This document shows, piece after piece, positions 48,575 to 61,672 of a stretch of 64,000 nt of DNA. The stretch is from Acanthopleura granulata (taxonomy: Eukaryota; Mollusca; Polyplacophora; Chitonida; Chitonidae): contig JABBOT010000022.1 of NCBI GenBank assembly GCA_016165875.1, positions 3,375,333 to 3,439,332 on the forward strand, in the 5' to 3' direction. How positions within the stretch are numbered: position 1 is the first letter of the stretch; every line of letters begins with the position of its first letter. Position numbers and translations under genes: made by a program. A model generated the notes under the pieces. The model ran no database searches. It saw nothing but the letters and a program-made list of their open reading frames with translations, and was not told the DNA's origin.

Positions 48575-51500
48575 TTAGAAATCGGCATCCAATGTGAACT
48601 CGTGATTCTGGGCTCCAGACATAACACCCATTTTCTGGTACTCTCCCACTTTTTTCTCAAAGAAATTCGTCTTGCCTTCCAAGGAGATGTGTTCCATGAA
48701 ATCGAAAGGATTCTCCACATTGTAAATCTGAAAAATACAATCCCACAAATCAAGGCATTCTGATAACGGACTTATATGCATCCATCATGCACTTTACAAT
48801 CCACAGGTTGAAAGCTCAAAATATCCACTATGGATTTAACACATTATCAGGATTCATCTGAACTGTTGTAGCTTTCTTTGTAAATTTATTATTATTTTTT
48901 TTTTCTCTTTGAGTTCCAGATAATTCTTTGTTTATCTAGGACCTTGTGATTGGGGGATTTTTGACTAAGATATTATCATTGATAGTGTTACTCTGGGAAA
49001 TACTGGGCAATCCAGTGGTACTTACACTCTGAGATTATTTCATGGAGAAATTCTTAAGGTGCACTGAAGACAAAATTACATCAGACATTTTTTTCTTAGC
49101 ATAAATGCACAAATGGACATTAAACTTGTTGACCTGACACCCACCTTCTCACAATGCAATTCCACAAGCAGCCTGTCGGCCACAAACTCAATGTACTGTT
49201 TCATCAGATCACCGTTCATGCCAATAAGTTTCACCGGGAGGGCGTCGGTCAGGAACTCTTGCTCGATCGTCACTGCCTCCTTCACAATCTCATACACTCT
49301 CTCCTGAGATGGTTTGTTGACAAGGTGCTTGTACATCAGGCAGGCAAAGTCACAGTGAAGACCCTAAAATAGAAATGAATCTTAAAATGAAAGACAAATT
49401 GACTACTAACTTACTATTGCATCCATAATGGACAAATTTCTCTCAAAATTAAACAAAATGTCTTTCAATGTTTACAATGCAAGGGGCCATGAGGTAGCAG
49501 TATTTTATGCATTATTTATTAAACGGCACCAGGCTAACTATATATTTTGTCCCATCAGAAAATTGCGTTTGTGGATTTTGGGAAGTGATGCTAATAAAAT
49601 CTGACGTTTCCTTGTCACCCTCCCATATATCATCTAACGCCCCACATTGAAATCATGTTTTCTGCCAAAAATAATCAAAGATGATGACACTAATAAGATT
49701 AAGATAATGATAATGAAACATGAAAGCCATGCCACTGCAAGCACAAATTTTCTAAAATAAAGTGATTTGGAAACAAGGAATCAGATGCCATTAGCCCAAT
49801 TTACTTACCTCATCCCTGCTGATGAGTTCATTACTGAAGGTTAAACCTGGCATGATTCCTCTCTTCTTCAACCAGAAGATGGCTGCAAATGATCCGGAGA
49901 AGAAGATACCCTCTACTGAGGCAAAAGCGATGATTCTCTCCCCAAAGGTAGCCTCCTCATCCCCGATCCACTTCAATGCCCAGTCAGCCTTCTTCTTAAC
50001 ACATTCCAAGTTCTCAATGGCATTAAATAAGAAATCCCTGCAAAAGACAAATGAATGGTAACTGCTTATTATCGCCTCAGAGTTGCAGCCATGTCAAGCA
50101 CACAAATAATGGGGGATAAAGTACAGATAAAGACTTGTTAACTCAAGCTTACTGATCTGATTCTACGGCATGAACAACATACCAGGCTACTCTTGCAAAT
50201 CAACTACTTAACCCAAAATTAAAACGACATTTCTTTCCCATGATTACTACATACTACGCCTATATTATTCAGTGGAAATATTTCACTTGCTTCATGTAAC
50301 TCACATACCATTATGACAGGGCTGTCTACATCAACTAGACTGCATGAGGATACAATCTAATGCCTGGAATGATGTTGGCAATTTTACTCATGCAAATAAA
50401 TTCAATTCTCACCTCTCCTTTGAATCTTTAATATATGTGTCTATCAATAAGCTGTACATTTCTGAGTGGATATTTTCAATAGCAATCTGGAATCCATAGA
50501 AGCACCGTGCTTCTGTCACCTGAACCTCTTGACTGAAGCGTTCCACCTGCAAATTTCAAACCAAATTTGTTTTCATTAAGAGATTCAATTCCTAAGGTAT
50601 AAATTTATGCTTTTAGCAAGTAAGTGAATCAAAATTAAAGGCACATAATATGAAAAAGTCACATTTACCAATTAGAGTAAGGATGTGTACATTAACAGTG
50701 GACTATTATCAACACACCATATTGCACATCATCAAGACAATGATTACCACTTCTTAAAAAAATCATCTAAGTGGATCAATTATGAACTAAGTCACCTCAC
50801 GAACTGGAACAGGCTTGTCAGATGCATGCACAACTGCCTGGGTACGCAATGCTTTGTTTTCAAAACACATCTAAACGAACTAGATCGGCATATGTCTTAA
50901 CCTTAGAGCGAGGACACTGCTACTGATTTCTTGCTGTTTTCAAGTTATTTACTTCCACCGTAACATCTACTTTTCCATACACAAGAGTCCAGGAACTGGA
51001 CTAAATGCAGCAAATGCAGCGAAAACCCTTCACCAATGTGCTAACACTAACGTAACATAATAGACCACACTCATTTGCTTATGTTCCCTTGGAAAATGAA
51101 GCCAGTTTTTGCACATGTGTGTTGCAGCTCGTTAATGAAGTAGCTTATTGTAATAATTCTTCGTGTTTGGAAATTTGCTAACATACCAGGTTTTCATTGA
51201 CAATCCCATCACTTGCTGCAAAGAATGCAAGAACATGTGAAATAAAATGCCTTTCTTCATCCTTCAGCTCTTCCCAATGCGCTAAGTCTTTGGATAAGTC
51301 CACCTCTTCGGCTGTCCAGAAGGAAGCCTCGGCCTTCTTGTACATCTGCCAAATGTCATGGTACTCAATGGGAAAGACGACAAACCGTCGTGGATTAGTT
51401 CTCAGCAATGGCTCTTCTTCAATGTTTTCCACAGGCTTTCTTCGCTTCTTCTTTTCCACTGCTGTAGACTTTGGCTTCACTGGCTACAAAAAAAAAAAGA

Positions 51501-53003
51501 AAGACAAGATCTGAGAGTACTTGTAACACTGTGCATAAAATTTAATCTATTATAACGACCAAATTATATTGTCAGTACTATTAGTTTTAAGAAAAACCAA
51601 AAATCAATTATTTTAAACAGAAGAATGTGTTACATAAATTCTTTCACTGGTGGAATTATTTAGGATGATCTGTCGAACTGTTGCGGCTTGCCTTACCTCT
51701 TTGTTCATCTGTGAACTTGAAAGTATATTCTGTGAGAACAAAGAGATTAAATGCATTACATCACTGCCACGGTTACAAGAAATAAACAAAAAGTAATCAA
51801 AAACCAATAACAATCATTGTATCCAGTGTGTTCATTAGTAAGCTGCCAGTGTTGTTGTTGTTGTTTCCGTAGGGTGAAAAAACACTTTTACACTTGAGTT
51901 TGTCACTGTAAACACCTCACCTTCACACACTTTTGTCTGTGTTTATTATTCAGATAACAATACTTTGTTTCATATGACAGACGAGATCATTTAATCTTCA
52001 TGACTTACAAACCGTGCATGTTTTCCAATCACGAGCGACACTTCCTGTGTGACTTGTACATTGCCTGGAAATTTGCACAGGCTTTAAATGTGACAGGCAA
52101 GGTACCAGACGTGCACATTGCCAAATGAATCATGTTGACTGGCATTTTACGTTCACAATCGATACACGTGTATTTTTATAGTGAACTCAATTTAACTAGC
52201 ACAGATTTTAGTCATCATAATATCGTACCTCATAAATGCAGAAACAGTGGTTATAAGTTATACAGGAATTTTCACTTGGGCCACAGGTAAAGACCAATGT
52301 AATGCCAGAATGGGCCTCAAATTAACCCTGCAGACTCCCGCTTCACAAAAATATGCCTGAAGTGGTCCCAACAAAAATATTCTGAAGCAAATCTAGAGGG
52401 TCTATTGCACCACCATAAGCGTCAAAGGTCAGAGGCCATGTCTATATCCAAATATGAGAATATAATTAACACAACGTGCAAAATACCGGCAAATAAAGAA
52501 CTTCTGGAACCAATCAGAACTACAAAAAAAAGTAAACAAACAAACAAAAAAATACATATATACATATATATATATACCTGTGCCTGACTTTCTCCAAGTG
52601 GTTTCTTCTTTTTATGAATGGAAAGTGAACCAGAATTTGGCGCCTGAAATGAAAGAAAGCGGTCAAACGTTGAACACAGAATGAATACAATAAACAGGCG
52701 CGCTAGAATAGTCACTCACAATGGATGGGCTTCTAAGCACTGCTGAAAATACCCATAGACGTATTTAGGGAATTAACAACAGACACCTTAAAAACATGCA
52801 CCATGCAAAATCAACAAGCATTTTCTGGAGGACTTTTAAAGAAAGACGAGAAATAAAACTCCAACTTCTAAGATCCTGGAGAGATCGAGTTAAAAACGTA
52901 TATTCACCTGATTTTCGTCATTCATCGTTGTGTTTTGTAGTTTGGAAGATAAATCATTACCCACAACTGAATGAGTGGTCTTTGGCGAATAGGCGGACAG
53001 CAT
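48575..53003 (-). CDS. RRM2: Ribonucleoside-diphosphate reductase small subunit (R2), 7 exons, 397 aa
   Basis: Coding exons in transcript order: 53003-52908, 52643-52578, 51483-51187, 50546-50413, 50037-49809, 49363-49145, 48727-48575. All junctions are GT-AG and phases join (1194 nt). R2 holds a di-iron centre and a tyrosyl radical that the large subunit uses to reduce ribonucleotides to deoxyribonucleotides for DNA synthesis. Expected iron ligands are all present: D146 (AASDG), E177 and H180 (ENIHSEMY), E240 (VEGIFF), E274 and H277 (SRDEGLH); the radical tyrosine is Y184. The C-terminal FTLDADF tail, which docks on the large subunit, is conserved. Human RRM2 is 389 aa. The first two exons encode the variable N-terminus ([11 protein letters not shown]); they fit by phase and start codon but are less conserved. 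Downstream of exon 3 the reading is very secure. Confidence 0.97.
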
Positions 53004-53657
53004 TTTCAAGAGATTAAGTAAAAATAGGTAAAAACTATGACATATAAAATAAGTCTACACTCTCAGACGTCTCGAATAATGATGAGAATTTGGAGGCAAA
53101 AGCTTCATATGTTCGCGCGAAAAATTAACATAACCAATCAGAGCTCAGAAAACCGTTTGGCTAACATGGACTCGTCCATGGGGATGATTGCTTGCTTATA
53201 TAATTTTTTTTTTCATCTAACCCGTTTTTTTTTTGGCATTTTTCACAAATTATAAAGCATAACATGCAAATCGATTTATCAATAAATTCTGTTGGAAACA
53301 AGACAATGACGCTTAACTTGCTATAAAATAATCTATAAAAGTTTAAAACTTTCAACGTAACATACTTTACTCCCATTAATGAACTGTACCCGCTTTACTT
53401 CCTGGAAACCGCATCGAATCACATGGTCGAAATGCATTCACATGTGGTGCGCAAGTTTATCACTAAGGATGATGACATATTTGTTTCAACTTGAAGAGTT
53501 ACACATTAGCAATGTTATAGACCGACATGTGAAATGATAATGACATAAAAATATCAGTTCATGTTTAAATTTCCGTATGCGTTACAGGTATTCTTTTCGC
53601 TGCGGATGATTTTCCGTCAATTGTAGAGTAGTTAGGTGACAACCAGACCGCGTCAAA
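53004..53657. promoter_or_regulatory. Bidirectional RRM2 / STPG1 promoter region with E2F site and CCAAT box
   Basis: The 654 bp between the divergent start codons must hold both promoters unless there are upstream non-coding exons. A palindromic E2F-type site 'ttcgcgcgaaaa' is at 53112-53123, about 110 bp before the RRM2 ATG, and a CCAAT pentamer is at 53134-53138. TATAAA words occur at 53332 and 53354 on the STPG1 side. E2F and NF-Y control of RRM2 is known from mammals; here it is inferred from motifs. Confidence 0.6.
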
Positions 53658-56600
53658 ATGGCTGACAGCGTGAGGCATGTTAACGAGGAAATCGTTAGAA
53701 GGATACATAGCTCAAATCCTACTGGACATTTACACAAAGGTATGACGACAGTTGTCATGAAAATTTCCTGTTTTGGTCATCTGTTTGTGTAATAAAACGT
53801 ACTTTGACTCTCAGATGCCTCATAATAAATACATCGATGTCAAATGCAGAGATTTTATTTTCATGTGCATTGTGTGATAAACTTCATTTTGTTGTTTATT
53901 GGTGAATGGTAGTGTTCATTGTGTGATGTGGTTCTATCTCTGTTGTTCTTACTCTAACACAGAGTTCATGTCCATCGCAAATATCGCCTTTGAACACTGC
54001 ATGCGTGCGGAAACTGTAATATCTATGATGCCTATGATTCTGTCTAATTGTCATATGTAAATTTAAAAAAAAAACAAACAAAAAAAAAAAACTTACCTCT
54101 TATGTTCACTCAGTATCAAATTTGGCCTGTAAGCATACCACTTTTAATATTGTATTCAGCAAAACTAAATATCTGACACCCCCTGTCTGGCTGTTGCAAA
54201 GATTAAGTACGTTGCTGTCACATGTCAGGGTGACATCAGTTTATTGAAATCTTCTTTTCACTGACAATGAACATCGGAGTAGGGGTCAATGGCCGACAAC
54301 ATGAAGTTGCCTTTACAACATCAAATTGCCTCAACACTCAAAATCTTCCTTGCAGATCACATTGCTGTATGGCATTATACTTAACCTAGACAATCTCATT
54401 TAAGAAATAAGTTTTAAAAATTTTGATTTACAAAGTTTTGTGAAAAAAATGATTTTGTATCCAGTGAGAAGCACATATAGAAATCGAAATGAGTGTTAAT
54501 ATTATATGACAGTGTAACAGATGCTAACTTTACAAACACACTATGCACTGTGAATACTTGTGTGTTAAGTAAGAATGACTGAGGAACAGATTTGAGCGCA
54601 TATGGGATGATAATGGTTAATTCACATGAAAACCAATAATAAAAAGATAAGAAAGGGATAATGAAAGGTGAATGTCCAAACACAATATAAACTTTTCACT
54701 TCATGAGTTATTATCACTGGTATGACTGATCTTAAATATATGTTACATTTACCCAGGTCATGGTATTGTGGCAGCTACATCATCCATACCCACCAAATTT
54801 CAGACAATTGTCACAGACAATGGGGACAAAAAGGGATTTCTTTCACAATCAAAAAGGTTTGGAGACCTCAGCGTTCAGGTGAGTACATAGCTTTTTGCAT
54901 GTTTCATAATAATATATTTGATTGAGATTTTAAGAATATTTCTAATCAGTTACAAATGTATGTGATGGTGATCAGGTGTATGGATGAGTGAAACTGGGTG
55001 CAGCTTGGAGGAAACCAGCCCCAAATCTTTTCTACCTCCCTGTTAATCTGAGCTCCCAATTCTCCTGTATGTAGTTGATCAAGGGTGAGCACAGTGAACT
55101 AAGGCAAAGAATCACATAAATATCCTACAACATTATCGTCCCACATTTCCTTATTTTATGATCACCCAAGACATAAAATTTTTTGTTATGCAACGGCCTT
55201 CAAACAACAGTGTACCCTAATTCTTGTAATTTGTAGAACATGAAATCCAAAAATTACATTTCTCTCCAACTTTTTTCTGAAAAGTAAGATGTGTATTTGT
55301 TAGTCATTAGATGGACTGACCTGACCCTGTGAAAACCGACAAACTGTGTATTCCTTTTACAACAACATGGTTACAGAGAGCAGACAAGATGTCCCAGAAA
55401 GTACATCAATTAGGATAACTTTGTTTCAAACCTACAGGTTCATCTATTAAGAAAATGAGAAACACTAAAGCCGTTCTTTTTCCATGTTCTGACCAGCTTT
55501 AATTTATCAGTGTGATATATATGCATATATATAATTATATATTGTATATGTTGCAGAATGAAAATCCCGGACCTGGTAAATACACAGCACCTACATCCAT
55601 GAACAACAACAGCACATCATTCTCTAAGAGAGGAACTGGTGGGTTTGCATCAAAGGTGCGACTTTTGAAGGACAGATGTTTGATGACTGCAGACGCTGTA
55701 TGGCATAGATTTATGCCTATGTATGTGAAGGTCTGCCAGCAATATGTGGATGGTCGTCGGTTTCCTCCAGGCTCTGTCCGGTTTCCTTCCTCCATGATGC
55801 TGGCCGCCAATTTATAAGTGAAATATTCTTGAGTACGGCGTAAAGCACAAATGAAATAAATAAATACATATGTCTCAGTGTACTGAAAAAACCATCCAGG
55901 CTCTGACAAAACTAACAGGGAAAAGAGGGGAGATAAATTGAAAATCAGTCTTGCAAATTTGGCTAAATATATTTTGTATGGCTTAGTTAAAAGTTTTCAG
56001 TAATGTACCAAACTTTACCAGTACATGTACTTTAATTTACATGTAAATGGAAGGTTCAGGCATTTAAATGGTATAATATTTAAAGCATTTTGCAAACAGC
56101 GAATCATGCAAAATGCATGTGAACGGTGCATCTTCCAAGACATGATGCATGACTGATCATTCTGGGAAGGCTCATTTTTATAGTTTTTGTTGTTTGGACA
56201 TATGTCTTGACACTTCATTACGAAAGTACCGTGAATCATCAATGTCAGTCGGTAATGTATAACTTTAGGTGCAAATTTGAAACCCTAATTCATGAGATTT
56301 CGAAGACTGAAAAGTGTAAGCATAATTGTTGATTTGGGAGACTCACAAGGCTTCGCAGGTTTAGGAGAGATGTGGTGGGAGCACAGGCAAACTAATGATG
56401 GCTAAAATACGAGATTTTACAACAGATGTTAACAGTAGCATTGCACAAAAAGACCTGACAAGATGTACATGTACATATTTAGTCTATCAAATATCGTAAA
56501 ATCATGCCTTATTTGCATTAATGTGTACCTGATTGAGCTTATTGTTCGCATGGTGGCTCATACAAATTTTAAAGAAATTATAAAATAAACCGTCCAGATC

Positions 56601-59600
56601 AGACAGTACTCAGATTTTGTTGAGTATTTGAGTATTTTTAGAGTAATTATTGTGAACATGCATTTCACAGTCAGGGTTTTTGTTACAGACTAAACGAAAG
56701 TTCAAATATGGCATGCCGAGTGGGCCAGGCCCTGGCATATACAGTCTGCCTGGTTTGTTGTCAACACGCAAAGACTTCAACGCATCCAACAACTCCAGGA
56801 CATTCCAACAACCCATAGCAGAGAAAGTTGAGAAAGATGACTGGAGGCCATCTCCAAACCAATATGACGTGAGTGTGTACTTATACTTTAATGCCAGCAG
56901 AAATTTTGACCAGATTTCTGTCATAGACCTTTTTTGGGAAATGAAACTACACCAAAGATTCTGCTGTATTTCAGGTATATTTTATATCTATGACTAACAG
57001 AATTTTTGCTTATTAACATATTAAATTGATATAGTTACAAAATAAAATGTATATTGGTTATTGTTATTGTAGGTTGCCAAAGTGAAGTATGGAAAAGCAA
57101 ATAACGTATCAGCCAATGCAGCATTTAAGTCCAAGTCTCAGAGGGAAGTTATTAACACCAAAGAAAGTCAGAGTGTGCCCGCTCCAGGTAAATGTAACAT
57201 TTGGAATTCACACTGTTCCAAAATTGGAATCTTTATGATTCAGAACTTGGATCCCCATTGATTCTGAAATTGGAACCCTCACAATTCCGAAATTGGAATC
57301 TCCTTGTTTGTTGAAGAAATAAATTCTGTTATTTTAGTCTGTGGTAGTTGGATACTTTTGTGACAGTTTTACCCCTTAATGTGGCAAAATGATTACCAAG
57401 CTGCAGAGTTGTATTTGGCCTTTATCTTTATGTTTTATACATGCATGTAGAATTGCTTGAGGTGATGTTTATCAGTCCCTAATTTCCTTTGTAATATATA
57501 GCTGGTGATCTTGTGATTTGATTTGGCCTGCTTTTTGTGACAAAATTTAGATGATGTGAAGAAACAAAAACCTTGAAGCTATAAAGATTATGAAAAAAAC
57601 TTATATACATATGCCTAATTGCAAAACATTGCTTGTGACAAAGTGCTGTTACAGTTTCCAGGCAGTGTGTATGTGGCCAGCTCATACAAGGCCATAATCA
57701 GCAAGTATTCACTGGCCAACTGTTACACAAGACCATCCAACAAAAAGACCTATTCTTTCTGAGAGTTATGTAAGTGCCACCTGGGGCAGGCCACTGGCAA
57801 TAGGTGTGAGTTGCTTGCCAGTTAGCCCCCAATGAATAATAGCTCATTGCCACTGAGATTGAATAATGACATCTTATTTCAGGAGTACTATAGTGTAACT
57901 CATGGAGTATGTGCTTGTCCTCTAGAGAAATTATTTTCTTTTAAATTATTAATAACTCGTCCTGAATAGATTGGCTGAAGAACTTTTTATGTGATTAATT
58001 TTGTCCACAGGTCACTACAATGTGAGAGATGATATTTGCCATGACAGCGTGAAAATCCCATTGTCAAGCTTTAAGTCTACATCAATGAGAAGGATGGCAC
58101 CTGACCCCCCTCCAGTGAGTTTCTTAACATCTCCCCACTCTCACCCCCAGTAAATCTTTTAACTACATGGATGCACATGTTCTGCCATCTCACAGCTGTT
58201 TTCAGTTGGACCAATATATATAAATATTGTTTTCATAAAGATTTATTTGGTCTCTTCTCATGCTGTGCTGTAAAGGTTGCAAAAATCAATGGGAAATTTT
58301 TATTTATAAGAAACAGAATGTAAAGAAATTTCCGTGTGTAAATCTACAGATGACACTTATGATATTAAGCGGTTGTAGGGCATTAATCTCATTTCTTGGG
58401 CCTTTTTCTCAAGATATTCAGGTTATATAAGACAGAGTGATTTCCATGAAAGGTTACACCAGATGTATGTACAGAACACTACTGCTGATAAATGAACCAT
58501 TTTGCACTCAGTTTTTCAGCCTTTTATTAAGTCATCAGGAATATTACTAAAATATTTAGTCAGAATCCAGTTGTTTTGGTGTCATTGTTCAGAATAACAG
58601 TACTTGTTTTTTACATGCCATTATCAGTGGAACTACTTATTATCATTTCTTTCTTGTCTCTTAATACATTTAGTTTCCTGGACCAGGTACATATAAGCCA
58701 TGGGAAGAAGTAGATGAGGATGTTGTCAGGCAGTTGTTCCCGTAAGTTACTTATCTGGCAGAACTACTTAAAATGCTTTACACCAGAAGAATTTGAGTAA
58801 AGCGAGGAATATTAGATAATTTGGCAGTGGGTGTTTGTAATGCTTTGATTTCCATGGAATAACTGCTTCAGATATTGTCTGATTTTTGCTAGCCTATTGT
58901 GTACAGGTTGACTCCGTGTAATTTCAGGCCATGTTTGAAAAACCAGCCAGATCATATTTAATGATTTCCTTGATTCTGGTTGTTCATTGATTTCTGCTTC
59001 AAATGTTGTCCGATTTGGATAAAATTTTATGGGAAATTTCATTTTATGGGCCCTGCAGTCAGATCAAGTTTGAAAACCACCTTGCTTGTTGCATAACATA
59101 TTTAGCATGGGATGTAAATTTTGTAAATATTAAGTAATCATTGGTAATCAGGACTGTAATGGTTGTGAAATCAAATTCACCCATAAAAATAGTGCATCTC
59201 TGGAAGTCTTGTACGTAAATTATAATTACAAGAACATAATCATTGTTTTGCCCTCCAAATTTTTATACAATGACCAAAAAAGCAAAAAAGTAAAGCAGCA
59301 ACAAATTCTATGTGTAAATTTTTATGGCGAAGAGAAGACAATTTTTACTGTATCGAGGATGTGTGTCCATGAGGTAAGGACTTCCTTCAATTTCACACAG
59401 TATTTTTACAAGAGACATAATCACAGTTGTAGGTGAGTGAGTGCTCGGGGTTTAACAATTATAGGTGAAATCTTGAAGTTGTCATCTGTTTGAATTGTGG
59501 TACCTCACTTACTGCTTTCTTAAAATGACTGTTCCTGTATGTGTGCTGTTTACTTTTACAGACGGAAGCACTATTTATGTATTTCTGCCCCAGCCATGCC

Positions 59601-61672
59601 CCTCCCTGGAGCCCCACCATCCCCTGGCCCAGGAGCTTACAATCTCAAGTCCAATTTCACCACTAATAAACACTACATGTCAGGGGCCAACTTTGTCTCT
59701 ACAAGCAGCAGGTGGACAGGAGCTGCTACCAAAGTTGACTTACCTGGACCAGGTCAGTATCAAATACTGTCAATGACTTCATATTTCGTCCATGACTGAA
59801 TAGCTAATTTTTCCTGATGGCGGCAATTCTGTTGACCATAGGATGTTTTGTGGTTTGTTTGGAAAGTCAGTGTTGGATGATATCCCCAGTTTGAGTGGAA
59901 AAATGTAGGTGTAAGCACCATAAGTAATATATATATTTTATGACATATGTATGCTTCTAAAAGCATACTTTTTTTAGGTGAAATTTTAGGTCTTTTACAT
60001 GACAAGGCAGATCTATATGGTAATTCTTGTATTTTCACAAAAAATTGTTCTCCAAAAATGCGTAATAAAATGTTACTTTCTGTGCTGAGACTTCAGTTTT
60101 TCCAGAAGGATATTATCCTAACTCCAACAAACTGACATTTTTCCGGAAGGATATTATCCCAACTCCCAAACAAACTGACATTTTGCCAGAGGGATATTAT
60201 CCCAACTCCCAAACAAACTGACATTTTGCCAGAAGGATATTATCTGAACTTCCAAACAAACTGACATTTTGCCAGAAGGATATTATCCTAACTCCCATAC
60301 AAACTGACATTTTGCCAGAAGGATATTATCCTACCTTCCAAACAAACTGACATTTTGCCAGAAGGATATTATCCTAACTTCCAAACAAGCTGACATTTTG
60401 CCAGAAGGATATTATCCTACCTCCCATACAAACTGACATTTTGCCAGAAGGATATCCTAACTTCCAAACAAACTGACATTTTGCCAGAAGGATATTATCC
60501 TAACTTCCAAACAAACTGACATTTTGCCAGAAGGATATTATCCTACCTCCCATACAAACTGACATTTTGCCAGAAGGATATCCAGACTTCCAAACAAACT
60601 GACATTTTGCCAGAAGGATATCCAGACTTCCAAACAAACTGACATTTTGCCAGAAGGATATCCTAACTTCCAACAAACCTCAAAATGCTTTTACAACATG
60701 AACAGAACTAGTAAAATCCACCAAAGTTAATAACTAAGTTACTCTTGCACAGAATTTTAATTAGGTCAAATACAGGAAATTAAATTTAAGTGTTGATTTA
60801 TATGTGTAACTAAGCCCTACAGGGAATTTGTAATGTCCACGCAGAGATTGTGAAAATAAGAAGAAGGGCCTTTCTGTTCTTTCTGCACTTTTTATTTCAG
60901 CTAATAAAATTCTCTCTCTGCACTTTTTTAAAGCCTTAGAAGAATAAGTGACAATATATTAATGTAGGGGGGCTCCTTGCCTCAGTTGGTTAGCTCTCTA
61001 GCACAGTGTAAAAACCCAGCAGCCTCCCACCAATGCGGTTGCTGTGGATTCAAGTAATGCTGGCTTCCTCTTTGGCTCTACGTGGGAATGTCTGCAGGCA
61101 ACCTGCGAATGGTCGTGGGTTTCCTCCAGGCTCTACCAAGTTTCCTTCACCGTAATGCTGGCCGCCATTGTATGAGCGAAATATTCTTCAGTACAGCGTA
61201 AAACAGCAATCAAATTAATAAATATTAATGTAGGACTCCCAAATATCTCAGGGGCCAGTTGTTCAAAGGACAGTAAAAATTTAATATCCCTGTGTTAAGT
61301 TCTCCTGTTTTGATGTATTTGCACTGATGCCTTGACAGTGGCATGGTTATTACACCCCAGCACTTCTTGCACGTTCAATAATTTTACAGATATCTTTTTA
61401 ATAGATGCATTTAGATGTTGATGGTGTAACATAAAACCAGAGATCTTTGGTGCTTGTACACCACCAGCTGCCAGGGAAACATACCAAGGTGTGGCCTCTG
61501 TATGGAATAAAAAGAAGATGTTACATTTAAACTGCATTTACAATGTGTGTGAAAGAATCTCATGGATCTTGCTAACAATATGCATGTGTTCTGATCTTCT
61601 TCAGCTCATTACAAGCCAATCCACACAGGCAAACAGTCCTTCATTTACAATGCACAGGGGAGGTGGATTTGA
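53658..61672 (+). CDS. STPG1: STPG1, sperm-tail PG-rich repeat protein, 9 exons, 342 aa
   Basis: Coding exons: 53658-53739, 54757-54878, 55557-55655, 56689-56868, 57073-57187, 58011-58114, 58674-58741, 59562-59752, 61605-61672. All introns are GT-AG and phases join (1029 nt). The protein carries SHIPPO/PGP repeats: NPGPGKY (71-77), SGPGPGIY, a degenerate RPSPNQY, APGHYN, FPGPGTY, SPGPGAY and LPGPAHY. Such repeats are typical of proteins attached to ciliary or flagellar microtubules. The N-terminal block (KKGFLSQSKRF), the SGANFVSTSSRWTGA block and the end GKQSFIYNAQGRWI place it with STPG1 (also known as MAPO2), rather than with other PGP-repeat proteins. Human STPG1 is 334 aa. MAPO2 has been linked to apoptosis after alkylation damage in mammals; whether that holds here is unknown. 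Confidence 0.93.
55725..55868 (+). mobile_element. 5'-truncated SINE, STPG1 intron 3
   Basis: Begins in the core ('gaaggtctgccagcaa') and ends with 'cttgagtacggcgtaaagca' and AAATA repeats. The tRNA-like head is absent. Confidence 0.85.
60096..60672. repeat. Minisatellite, 43/40-bp unit, about 13-14 copies, STPG1 intron 8
   Basis: Units share 'aaactgacattttgccagaa' then 'ggatattatcc'. Longer units are 43 bp; those with 'ggatatcc' in place of 'ggatattatcc' are 40 bp and cluster at the right. Confidence 0.95.
60969..61221 (+). mobile_element. Full-length tRNA-derived SINE with 13-bp target duplication, STPG1 intron 8
   Basis: Flanked by perfect 'atattaatgtagg' repeats at 60956-60968 and 61222-61234. 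Contains A-box-like 'cagttggttagctc', 'accaatgcggttgctgtgg', 'gaatggtcgtgggtttcctc' and the tail 'gtaaaacagcaatcaaatta'. Confidence 0.95.

Noticed and set aside
53625..53657. RFX X-box just before the STPG1 start ('ttaggtgacaacc')
   Set aside because: Only half of the site fits the consensus; too weak to report as a cilia-gene motif.
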